From Bradysia coprophila (taxonomy: Eukaryota > Arthropoda > Insecta > Diptera > Sciaridae), in assembly GCF_014529535.1 (NCBI RefSeq), contig NC_050738.1:7358140-7422139 (forward strand): a stretch of 64,000 bases of DNA, written 5' to 3'. Of the stretch, positions 48,535 to 59,909 are shown piece after piece (positions within the stretch are counted from its first letter, which is position 1; the number at the start of each line of letters is the position of its first letter). Made by a program: the position numbers and the translations under genes. The notes under the pieces were generated by a model. It saw only the letters and a program-made list of their open reading frames with translations, did no database searches and was not told where the DNA came from.

Positions 48535-49120
48535 AGCCACACAAGTATCGACAACTTTAAAAATAGTTATTTGTGTATCTGTTTTGAAATCAATCATCCA
48601 AAACAGATACTCAAAAAAAATTTCATGTAAACCAGAGAAAAATTTCAAAACTCCCTCATTTTCGGCCCCGACACATGAAATAGTATTTTTCGTACCAAAA
48701 GCCATGAAATGACGATTTTTCAGCATCAGTCCTAAATTTTCCTTACGAGCGAGTTATCGTTCGGGAAAAACTGACATTTCTCAACGAAAAATCCGAGGAA
48801 AGATAATGGCAGAATAGGTCGCATTTTAGTTGCCCGATGCACAAAAATATTTGTGCCACCGAGAATTGAAATACGACTCTTTTCAGCACTCATTTTAGTG
48901 TTGTGAAGTGACTTATTTCAGCACCCGTTTGATGTGATATTACAACACTCAAAGCAGTGTTGATATGGAATTTGTATGAGTTGTTACAGCATTCGTTTGA
49001 GAAAATGCAAAGCAATGTGATCGATCAAATTTGAAGAGTGATTGTTTACCATTAAAATTATGATTTTTTGTGCTCTTGTCTATTTCAATTCTCGGTTGGC
49101 ACAAAGCATGATGTGTTACA
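48535..49120. repeat. related repeat copies, direct and inverted
   Basis: 48560-48690 matches the 45590-45905 unit in direct orientation but without the inner hairpin (TTTGTGTATCTGTTTTG, AAAACAGATACTCAAAAAAA, CCCTCATTTTCGGCC). 48885-49120 matches 45541-46012 inverted. The first copy therefore shows what the site looked like before the hairpin inserted. Confidence 0.65.
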
Positions 49121-49384
49121 CGTATTGTAATGAGATTTTTTCAGCACACGACCCAAAACCCAAAACTTGGGTCTAGTGCTGAAAAAATCAACATTACAAT
49201 ACTTGTTACACAACATACTATTTTGAGCTGAAAGACTGAAATTCGACGGATTTCGACACGCACACTGAGATCGAAAAATTTGATTTTTCTGTACTTCTCA
49301 GAGAGAGAGGTATTTACGGCCAAGAAAGTACCTTCAAGGTAGCTCTCTCCGGCCGAAAATAGATTTTCGCACGTCGTTTAGGAA

Positions 49385-49497
49385 AAACGTTGTTCCTAAC
49401 TTATGCTAAAAAGCTTTTTTAGCGAATTTGATTCCAGAGCTCGCCTCCGACTGGTGTCGCTAAAAATGCCTCTTAGCAAAAGTTAGGAACAACGTTT
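49385..49497. repeat. foldback element with ACGTTGTTCCTAACTT arms
   Basis: ACGTTGTTCCTAACTTATGC is mirrored by the sequence ending AAGTTAGGAACAACGT; GCTAAAAA/TTTTTAGC pairs continue inward. A related partial copy lies at about 46105-46165. Confidence 0.7.
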
Positions 49498-49666
49498 TGT
49501 TCATATTGAGACGGAAATGAGCGACAAAGTTGCGGTATTTCGACAATAGATCAACAAATAATTATTTCCGGCCACGATTAAGTGAGCACGGTTTGTTGTT
49601 GAAATGGCTAGAGTGATTCTTTGCTTGTGTTATTGTGGTTTACATTGCAAGCTTACGACTAGTACC

Positions 49667-49914
49667 GAAAAATTCCAAGGTTCTGAAAGAACAGGTTAAG
49701 ACACTTTCGAGTTGATCACGAAGGCGGTGTGATCAAAATTTTCCTGTAGCGCCAACGAGGTTTGGAAAATTGTATATGACGATTTCAACTTAACAAAAAA
49801 AAATTGTTTTCAAGTTGACTTTTGAAACCATATACATGTCTGAATTGTCAAGATTTGTGTTTCACCCGCCTTCGTAAGTGTCTTAACCGGTTCTTTCAGA
49901 ACCTTGAAAAATTC
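49667..49914. repeat. 248-bp MITE with about 39-bp terminal repeats
   Basis: GAAAAATTCCAAGGTTCTGA at 49667 and its mirror ending 49914 pair along about 39 bases (GGTTCTGAAAGAAC.GGTTAAGACACTT). The interior CGAAGGCGG is also mirrored, so the arms may be longer but decayed. Confidence 0.75.
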
Positions 49915-50241
49915 AACTTTTCATCACTCGTAACAAAATGTACTATTTTGGCTTCTAAATATCTAGGCACATATAAACAATTTCACTTGAAAATGCGTCC
50001 GATTTCGGCAGATCGTTTCTCAAAAGAATTCCTCACCGTTGATCTTTCTTTCAGAATCACTGGAGTAAAAAAACAACATTTGGCATGTTGAGATTTTATA
50101 ATTAAATTTTTTATAAAAAAATATTACAAAAAATGTATAATTCAGAATATAATTAGTTCATTTCAGTTCATGACATAAGAAAACTTAAAAAAAGAAAATG
50201 AAAAACAACATTAATTATACTTGTCGATGTGAGTCATTTCG

Positions 50242-51954
50242 TCAGTCAGTGAGGTCAAGTTCACCAGTCGATTTATAATAAGTAATAATTTGTACAAATT
50301 GTTGTTGTAAAGAATGTAAACTTAGATAAAGTCCCTTCTCTACACCGTCTTTGAGTCGTAAAATTTTGTACACCTTTCCAGGAAGCTTGAATACCGAAAA
50401 GCGTTCGTCTCGCACATTGAAACCAATTTGAGCAAAAAGTTCGTGTCCACTAAACAGCGCAAGAGCCAAATCCAAAAAATTTGCATCACTTTGGTCAGTT
50501 GAAAATTCTTTTAAAAGTCGACATTTGAAGAGGACGTCATGGTTGGTGATGGACGAATTACTGTTCACAATTACTCGCGTCAGTTGATCAATTTCCTGCA
50601 GCTGATTGTAGAACTGTTGACTTACGGAAGATGAATCGATCTCGATGCAATTTAAATACTCGAAACGTTTGAGAAACCACAACAGATGTTCCGGTTTGTT
50701 TACCTCACCCACAACTTTGACGGATCGAACGTTAAAGTATTTCTGGAAAAAGTCGACAGGGAGATTGCCATTCGTCAGTTGCATCAGTTCATTGTAATCG
50801 AGTGGACCGTGATGCGAAATGTTGGCGCACAACGAGCCGTAATTGCTGATCTGAAAAGCTAAAATGTTTCTCGACGCTCCGTATTCGTTGATCGTGCTCC
50901 GATAGACCAATTCGACCGATTGAAAGTAGATTTTCTGGTGGGGTTTCTTTTGATGGAACAGATCCCATACAGCTTGCATGGATGCATCAAAATCATCCGG
51001 ATCATTATCAAACGAATTGCAAACCAGCGTCCGCAGTTCGCCAAATACTGACCAAACTTTACGGTGTCGAATAGTCTTCCAATTAACCTTCAAATATTCA
51101 AGATTCACCAGTTGGTCGGCAGTTTCGGTGTATCGAACCAGTTCAAGATGTTGAATGGTGGTTGGGTCAGCCAGATGAATCGCTTCAAACTCGAAGCACT
51201 TCAAGATGGAAAGCTTTGGCGTATTCAAGTGAAGCTCACATTTGGATCTCATACCTTTGCCAATCTCCAGTCGTTCCAGATTTGGTAGGTTCAGTGCTGC
51301 TAATGTTGTATGCCCACATTTTAAAAAGCCGAAAAGTGGAAATTCCAATCGCAACTGTACAAGTTGAAGTAGATCGTTCAATGCATTCCAAAAGAAAGGG
51401 TTCAGGAATATGCCATGGTAATAAAGCCGTTTGACCTTTGTCAATCTGAATGTCCACTGGCGTCCAGTCGTATTTGCGTATTCGACATTGATGAGATTCT
51501 TATGCGTAAATTGTTCATTGGTATGGTACCAAAAGTCTTTGTGTGTGGCATATCCTGCTGAGACGTTCCGAATTATTACCTCCGGAATCGGTATTTGGTC
51601 ACAAATCAGCATGAATCGTCGACAGACCTGGTAATAAATAAATAATAACGGAAAAAGAAGATTAGCTAAGCGGTTGTTGTTTTGCTGGATTTGTTGAACA
51701 TTCATAATTTCAGACCATTTTTAGGTTTGGATAAAGTAGGAATTATCAAAAAAAGAAAGTCTGGAGCTTTTTATTCAATTACGGCTCTATGAAAATTAAC
51801 CATTGTTTTGAAACAAAAGAAGCAAAATCTTTGTACGACAGTGGTACAGCTTTACATATCAACTTACTAATCTGCAGTTACCAAGATCTTTGAGCCCAAG
51901 ATGTTTAAAAATTTCTGTTAGCAATTCGACGGGCATTAGGTCGTTGATTGACAT
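50242..51954 (-). CDS. F-box protein with LRR-like C-terminal region, paralog 2
   Basis: Exons 51868-51954 and 50242-51627 (minus strand) give 490 residues. The F-box is MSINDLMPVELLTEIFKHLG, followed by NCRLVCRRFMLICD; the intron is at the same codon as in the paralog at 36367-37977 but is longer (240 bases against 99). Irregular LRR units follow (VKRLYYHG, LVQLRLEF, LPNLERLEIGKG, TIQHLELVRY, LVNLEYLKVNW, FEYLNCIEIDSS). The last 50 or so residues (LKDGVEKGLYLSLHSLQQQF...) share nothing obvious with paralog 1. Probable SCF substrate receptor; target unknown. Confidence 0.85.
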
Positions 51955-52389
51955 TATGGTCGGTCTCCACTAATCAAATACAATTGCAAAATAAAAGGCT
52001 CGATTTCATATTCAGGTTTCATTTAAAAATGACAACGAAAACGGTAAATTTTGCGTCAATTCAGAAATCGAAAAGAGCACATCGATTATATGACGCAAAA
52101 GAGCAATTGAGAATAGTCTATTTGATAAAATGAGCGACTGCGACATAACTCAGCAATTTTCGTTATCCAATCACACAAATACATTTGCGTTGTGAAATAA
52201 CGAAAGAGATAGTACTGAAACAGAATCGGATAGAGCAAATTTGAACATGAATACAAAAGAGAGACTCGTATGAAAAGTTACCAAAATGACGCCGTCATAC
52301 CATGTTAGTAAGAAGCAATGACAAAGATCAGGATTTTTTTTTTCAAGACAAATAAATTGTCTTGAAACCTATATTTTAAGGATTTTTAA
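51955..52389. other. upstream flank of F-box/LRR paralog 2
   Basis: No coding region. A frame at 51948-52133 overlaps the 5' end of the gene on the opposite strand and has no domain. Confidence 0.4.
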
Positions 52390-52584
52390 ATTTTTTAAAC
52401 ATCTGTTATTGATAATGACTTCTGGAATAAACGGCAAACTGTGACTTAAACGCTCTGATATAGAAAAAAAACATGTTCAAAGAAATGCTGTAAAAGATTT
52501 GAAAACAAACTCTTGAAAATCCTAATATCAAAAAACGGTGTAATAGATCTGATAGTAAAACTGATGATAAGCTTGACGTATGGC
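52390..52584. repeat. TTAA-family MITE, right end altered
   Basis: ACATCTGTTATTGATAATGA, AATAAACGGCAAACTGTGA, TGATATAGAAAAAAAACATG and GGTGTAATAGATCTGATAG follow the order of the 6703-6907 element. The expected end GCTTGCCGTCTG reads GCTTGACGTATGG. Confidence 0.6.
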
Positions 52585-54426
52585 TTTGACTTGACTTGAC
52601 TTGAGTAACCAAAACGTGCTCCTGTGAGCGATCCCATGAGAACATTGGACGTGAGGATTTTGGTTTGATTGTGAGTCAGACCCTAATCCCCCCTTTTCGT
52701 TCTCCTTGATTACATTCAAAGCACACAGTAAAACGTCTTCACTCTCCCTGTCTAACTCCCACCTTTCGACCCTTACGTGTGTTCTGAATGGTATCAGTGT
52801 AGGGCACACCATTCTGGTCTACTATTTTCTTATATACCACAGAGTAATTTCTGTGGTAACTAACTCAACCACCGTCGCACGATCTATGTGATTGGACTAA
52901 CTACTAAATTTGTGAATGTGCAAAGTTACAATACAATGTGGAATAATATAATGCCACAAGGAGAAAAACAATTACCTGATAACAAGCCGTTTACATTTTA
53001 CCTGATACCACACTACTTACAGGCTTTTCTTCATTTTCCGCACATTTCATTCATGCTTGCCAGCACTTTCAAGCTTAAGTGATTTGGCCAGATACGGATC
53101 TACATGCACGAAATTAGCGTAGACCCGTAATTACCATTGTTATAACAATTGTCGGCAGTGGGGAGATGAACCAACCGCCTGAGCTTTTTCAGTACTCTGC
53201 AATATTTCAACATATTTGACTTCTATCATCCTCCTACTTGCAATCTTTTCCTAGATTATTCGCGAAACTTCATCCTTCAATTGTACACTCTCTTCTTCGA
53301 ACCGGGAATAAACGTAGGATGGGTGTGATAGTTTTTGCAGTCTCTCGTATGCAAGGTTCTTTGGCGTGAGTTTCAAAATCACATTCATTCATGGCAGTGA
53401 CTTCGTCATTTATCGTGTGTACTGTGTACGTTTCAATTCAGCTATTTGCATCCTCAGTGCGGAAACATCCATTGGCTCATCAATATGTTACATATAAAAT
53501 AGAGAAAGAGGGAAATATAGTGAGAGAGAAAATTGAGAAATTCAACCGCTAATCTGGTTTCTCAGGTTCTTTGGTCAGATATCCCGGAATTCGGTCCAAA
53601 TGCAGATTCATGGTAACTGTCCCGCAATAAGGTGACAATTCTTTTATTACTGTTCATAAAGCACTCCTTTGCGAGTTATACCGGTTGTCTTATAAAACCA
53701 TTCAGAATGAAAGAATTCAACCAAAGTTACGAAAGGTAACTCAAAGGAGTTTTTCGGTCCCAGAGAATTTCTCCTCTCACGAAATGTAACTCGAAGGCGT
53801 TCCCGTTCGGCCCTAGCGCTCTTCTTCCCTCACTAAAGGCTACACAAAACAAAGGCGTCTCGCTCGACACCAGGGAATTCCTCCCTTTACAAAGCGTAAC
53901 GCAGCGACATCAGTCATAGAGAGAAGACACATAAGGTCATAAAACCATTGAACCTGTGTACACACCCGTTGATGTGCAGACGGGCACACTCGTCGCATTA
54001 CCTCTGTTTAACCAGCTTTATACCTCTACTTTCATTCATTTTGTCGATTTTGCGGGCACTGTCCTCCTAAGATTGTCGATGGATTTTAAATTCGGAACTC
54101 GCATCAGGACACTTGTTTGAAAATTCCTAATGTAGGACATTGCTAAGCCATGCTAGAGTCTGGAACATTGTTGAGCCATAAGATTATAAACAGTCTGATG
54201 CCATGGAATATTCTGTCGTCAAACAGATTGGTAAATCCAAGCTCTCTAGTATAAATTACACCTCCATTTCACAAACAATCAACGCGCGTATCCGTATAAC
54301 ATACTTTCGAAACGTTTAAACTCGTTTATTAAAGGAAATTCAATTATTCGTAAAAAAATTAAAATTATTTTCATGGAGCAAAAAATTTTGCGACCATTCG
54401 CATTCACCGCCTACTCAACTTTTTCT
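52585..54426 (-). mobile_element. 1.84-kb insertion between 23-bp direct repeats, unidentified
   Basis: 52562-52584 and 54427-54449 are identical over 23 bases (TGATGATAAGCTTGACG plus TATGGC), and the flanking bases differ. Just inside the left repeat is a short tandem TTGACTTGACTTGACTTGAG. Read on the minus strand this resembles the simple-repeat tail of a retroposed element, so the insertion may be LINE- or SINE-like with its 3' end at the left. No coding domain is recognised on either strand. Alternatively a MITE fragment was duplicated during a repair event. Confidence 0.5.
53735..53910 (+). repeat. degenerate tandem units of about 56 bp
   Basis: Three to four units of the form AAAGGTAACTCAAAGGAGTT...TTCTCCTCTCAC follow one another with many differences: GTAACTCGAAGGCGTT and CTTCCCTCAC in the second, and CTCCCTTTACAAAGCGTAAC at the end. 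Confidence 0.55.
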
Positions 54427-54449
54427 TGATGATAAGCTTGACGTATGGC

Positions 54450-57400
54450 GTACGTAAAAGATAAAGTTAAATTTCAGAACACAGAGAGGGAAGTGTTACA
54501 GTCAGATACGTCGATTGGCAAACCATTTGATTTGCAACTATTTTTCTGTGCAATTCATTTGCAACACTTTTTGTGTGTAACTCGTCTTCCTCCAAAAAAC
54601 GCAAGGAAAATAAATAAAATTTTGTAAAAATTTGGGAATTAGATTAACTGTTGACTACTTGAAGTTGTCTGAGGAGTTAATTGCTTGAAAAACTTTAGAA
54701 TTTATTTCGTTCCCGTGCAACTCTTTGTTTTTATTCTCCAACTCTTTTGCAGCTCTTTTTTAGCGTGTCCTCCAATGCAACTCTTTTTTCCAGTGTGCGG
54801 CTCTGATGCGACTATTTTTTTAGCGTGCACCTCATTTGTAACTCTTTTGACTTGTTTGCCCCTCGGTCACAGTCCTTCGCCTCGTCAATTGATTTCAAAA
54901 TGAATGAAAGCACAAATGTTATTTACTTATAAAGACTGGTTTATTAAACTGTTTCTCATATTATTATTTTTTTTTTAAATTTTTACATAAACTTATGTTA
55001 AATTAAATCTATATTAAATACACAAAATACAAATAGAAAAAATGAAATCAAACATTGATCGACGTAAGAATTTTTTTAATTTTATTTTTGATTTATCATC
55101 ATGTTGTTGTTATCAATCTATTCAATATTTTTATTTGATTTAAATGAAACAAACAAATTTATTGAGAGAGGTCAATCTATAATTTTGAATTAAAACAAAA
55201 ATCACAAATTTTTAAATTGATTGGTTTAAGATGACAAGATTTTAAATTTATTTTGGATTTTGTTCTGTTCTGTCTTACTCGGTTGATATAATAAGCATAA
55301 ATTTGTGATTAATAATAATTTATATCGAAGCACTGAAGCGGTTTTCTATTTTATCATTTTTCTATTATAATGATTACATTATGCTCGTTTCACTAAGATA
55401 TATCGACTAATTTCAACAAAGGAACTATTCTCACTTCATGCGATCCGTTCAGGTTATTATTAGATTTGTTTCGTTTTTATTGGAATACAAAATATAATGT
55501 GAAAAAGGAAAAATTGTTTTCATTCTCAATTAGTAGTAGGAGAGGTCATTGTCCACATATTAGTGGACCAGAATAATTGACTCCAGTCTTTTGTAAACTT
55601 TAAAGTGTTCGTTCAGGTTCAGAGGTTAGTCTTCTGTTTTTAACAAGGAATGGTTTTGTGGTGTTGGCATGAGAAATGCTCGCTTCAAAAATTCGATTTT
55701 CCAAATTTTAGATGTTGAAAATACTTTCACCTCTAAACCTCTTATTGAGTGTTGTAATGGGTATACTGGGATCGAGTGACAATTCTGCAATTCTAATCTT
55801 TCTGCAGAGTATTTTTCATCAAAATAAATGAATAATTCTGAGAGTTACTTTACCAGCTTCCAACATGAAACTAATTGCTAACATTTTCTACAATAATATG
55901 AAACGAACTGTATGGTTGCGATCACAGGAATCGATGATTGTGAAGGAACCGTTCACAGTTGAATGAGACGTTGACTCAACAATAGAACGTCCGTCTCTAT
56001 TTTTCTTTATCTACTGTTTTAAGAGTCAAATATTGTTATATTGAAGCAATCCCTCTTCTCGTCTAAGAAGACAATGTATTCAGGTCCTGTACCATATCTC
56101 CGACGGATTGAAAATCTACCTGATTGAGAATGACGAAAAATGAAATGTGGTTGGCTAACGTAAGAGAGTTCCAATCAATTTTGCTGTTACAATAAAGGAA
56201 CTGAAAAATCTTGACAAAAATTAAATTGTGATGATTTTTACGTTAAATTCATTAATACGAGTAGCTTTATGTATTCTTTAGTTTACTTTTTTTATATTCG
56301 ATATACTTTTTCATTAATATTTTGTTTGTTTTATTTTCTTTCTTGTTTACGACTAAAATTGTAGTGGTATAATAGTTGTAGTGGTATAATGTATATAGCA
56401 TTATTAGGTATATAATATAGGCGTAATAATTATAGTGTAATAGCAACAACATTCGACTTAGTTATAACTAATTTCAGAGTTGTTATTATGTAACAAAATA
56501 ATAAAAATTCAAATGCAAATCCAAAAAAAATTGTAATTTGATGACTGGTTTTTCTTTACGATTAATTTGTCTTTATTTTATTTTTTTAACTTGTATGGCA
56601 TAAAACTTGTAAATATTTGACGGGTATGATTGACAACAAAATGAAATATATTTTTTCAAAAATAAAAAATTATTAGCTTTTTGTATGAGCTGTTCGTTTT
56701 AAAGTCAATAGTAATTTTATACGAGTAAACATCAAGATATTTCTATATTTTTTTTAACCGATTACATATTGGAATAGTATTTATATTATGGAAAAACTCA
56801 CTAAATTTTGTTTGATATTTTAGTATAACGAAGAAGGATTCTTGAATATTGACTTCTTTTTTTAAGAAAAACACCTTCAATCTTTTATAATTCGTTTCGT
56901 TTTTTGACACATTCCCATCGAGTTAATTAAATATTTTGTTTTTTGTTCTTGGTTTTCTTTATTGTTGATTAAATTGTGTATAAAGTTTCATATTAATTTT
57001 GTATTTTGTATAGTTTTGTATATTCATTTTTTTTCTTTATTCCTGGATTAAATTTTATATTTTTTATAAATATTTAAATGTCAAATTTTTAATTTTTTAA
57101 GAATTCTTTTCATATTTTTTTTTACTTTAATTTTTTGTTTGAATATTTTTTGTAAACATTGAATTAAGATGTTTCTTTTCTTACTTTTCTTAAATGGGTA
57201 TACACTTATCGTTTATATGTAATATTTTTCTTTCTTTTTACTTAAATTTTAATTCTGATTTTGCTTTTTATTTTTTATTTAATTATAAGAAATAAGACAA
57301 GAAAAATTAATATATTTTTACGAAGCACAATATCGTTTTTATATAAATAAAAATTTAAAAAAGAAAATTACACTAAAAATCACATCAAGAAATAACATCA

Positions 57401-59909
57401 TCGTTAATTTACGTTTTAGTATTAAAAATTGATTTAATGTTTTATATCAATGAAAATTAAAAAATATTTTTTTTTTTGATAAAAAATGTTTTTCATTTAT
57501 TTTGTTTTGTATAAAAAATTCAATTTTGTTTTGTTTTTGTAAAAAATTGTTTTACTGCAATTCGTTCGATTGCACAATGCATTTACTCAGATTATCTAAA
57601 ATATTCTAAGTAAAAAACATTATAGTTCGTTCGTGAGTGTTTTTATTCTTCATCAAAAATGTTTTTTGTGTTATGAGCATTTTCTGTTTATATTTCAGTC
57701 AATTCTAATAAATAAGAATTTCATAAGAAAATAACTTCAGAAAATTTTTTGGGTTCTCGTTTCTTCTTCTTCTTGAAAAAGAAAGTCCAATAATGAAAAT
57801 TATAAAATTCAATTTAATGATTCGTTGTCGGGGGGGAGAAAATTATCATTCCAGTTTTTCTTTCTTCTTCTTCCATTTTTGTTCGAAATTTTAATTCTGG
57901 ACAAACTATTTTGATTGTCGGACTTACTTATTTAAATGAAATAATGGAGCGTTATCCGAATGGATATATTCATCGAAACGTTTTGTTCATGGGGTTTTAC
58001 TGATCCCACAACTATATAATTAGGCAATCAATAATAGGCTAAGAGTAACCAGACAAAAGTTGTATCAATCGCAAAATGATAATTTGCGCAAGCTTATCGA
58101 AGCAATCTATACTAAAAATAAAGCAAAAATTGACGCAGTAAATTGTATATAAAAATCAAAAATTGATGTCTTGATGTCTATTGTATGGTGATATAGATCC
58201 TTATTCTATAACTATTCCATGAAAAATCGAAGGACTTTTCATTCCACTCTAAGAAAAGACAACTTTCTCCTTTCATATCACTTCTATTTTTGAGCCATTT
58301 GGTATTATTTCTGTTCCATTTAGAGTTAAATGGTGTAATGAACTTTCTTTTTTAAAAAAACTTTTTTTTTTCTTTTGCTTGAACTAACACAACACAAATG
58401 CGCGAATTTCAAATAATAATTTTTTTTGGAGCGAACTTGTTTAGCATACGAATCATTTTAACGTTAAATTTCAATGTCGATTTACAATGTAAAGACGCTG
58501 AGTGCTGGGAATATATAATTTTACAGAAATATATGAACAGGTGGATTGATGTGGTTGCTAGAAAATAGTCTCTGTGTAATTTTTGAAAATATAATTTAGA
58601 TCTCTGCACAACCCTTTTTCACACAACCTTGACAAAAAACGATTTTTTATAAATTTTCTTTCAATTATTAACATTAGTGGTAGTTGTGCATTGGGAAACT
58701 CTAAAATTCAAAGTGCAGGATTAGGACGTGGAAATTAAACAAGTTTATAAATTGGAAGGATATGCAAATTTGGAAGACTAATTGAGTGCATTTCAGAATC
58801 TTTTAATTGTTCTCGGCTTGGATTTCTAGTTTAAGGAAATGGGATTAACAAAGTTTTCCGTTGATGATAGTCTGGACGATAAACGACATAATACTAAAAT
58901 TAAATTAGCTGTGCGTCTGGTATTCGGATGTGGCTTTGGCGACTAAATTTATTTTTTTCGAATAGAGAATCTTCATTTTATTAGAAGAATTTACCTATAG
59001 TCGACGAAGATTTTGATAATAATTTGGTAATAACAATGTCAATAATATGCATTGTCATGAACGTTTTTACAGACTAAAATGGTCACGTTGGTCTCAGGTC
59101 TCAGTTCAACTAAACGCCTTTACATTGCACTACGTGAAATTGAATTGTTCACGAAATTTTATCAAATTTTATATTGACCAATTTCTTGGTTAAAATTAAT
59201 ATCAAAGACGAATAATAATAATAATAATAATAAGCAAAACTAAAAACTATTAAAGCTGATGGTAGAACTAAGCTGTTTCCTTTTTTCACCGAAATGTTTA
59301 AATTTTTATAAAATCCTAATTTTACAAAATAAAAAGGAAATCAATTCAATAAAAATTAATAATTAGTAACTGGTAACACATCAAATCGAATCGAAAATTT
59401 TCAAATTTTGTGCTTTTGAAAAACAGAATTTTTGATAACAAAAAAAAATAATTTGTAAAAAAACACGGAAATGTAACTTTTGCAATGTTACCATTTTTAT
59501 ATCAAAAAGTGCAACCTCATTCGATCGTTCTTAATCTATACGCGTATAGCTCCGCGAATATGGATTAAAAACCCATTTATGACAATTTACGAATTCAAAA
59601 TTTATTTAAAAAAATCAATCTTTCAAAATGAATATTTTTCTTAACTTTTGTAATAACTTTAGTCACTGGAAAATGAGCTAAATTCATTTTTTTCTTTTCT
59701 TGTTTTGTTAAAATTTAAAAAATTTCCTTTGGTTAATTTTGGATATCATTCATTTTTCACTTGGTAATAATATTGTTGAGTATAGTTTAGCATACTTACA
59801 CATTAAATTTACTGGTTTTCTCTTCTTCTGTTTCTTTTTTACTTTTTTGTTTAAATTATTAAATATTGTTCGAGTTTTAGTAAAATGATGGTTGACTGTA
59901 ATTTACAAA
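54450..59909 (-). other. very AT-rich stretch, probable long 3' UTR
   Basis: Extremely AT-rich with homopolymer runs and no coding support. It lies directly downstream of the stop codon at 59910-59912 of a minus-strand gene. No clear gene, transposon or splice structure interrupts 54950-59900, and minus-strand AATAAA-type signals are frequent (for example near 54950 where TTTATT occurs). A 3' UTR of up to 5 kb is plausible for a neural or RNA-regulated gene, but this is inference. The TTAGTTGG-type A/T runs give no further clue. Confidence 0.4.

Noticed and set aside
50859-51457. Several frames opposite F-box/LRR paralog 2
   Set aside because: Shadows of the real coding exon in other frames; they share sequence with equivalent shadows in paralog 1.
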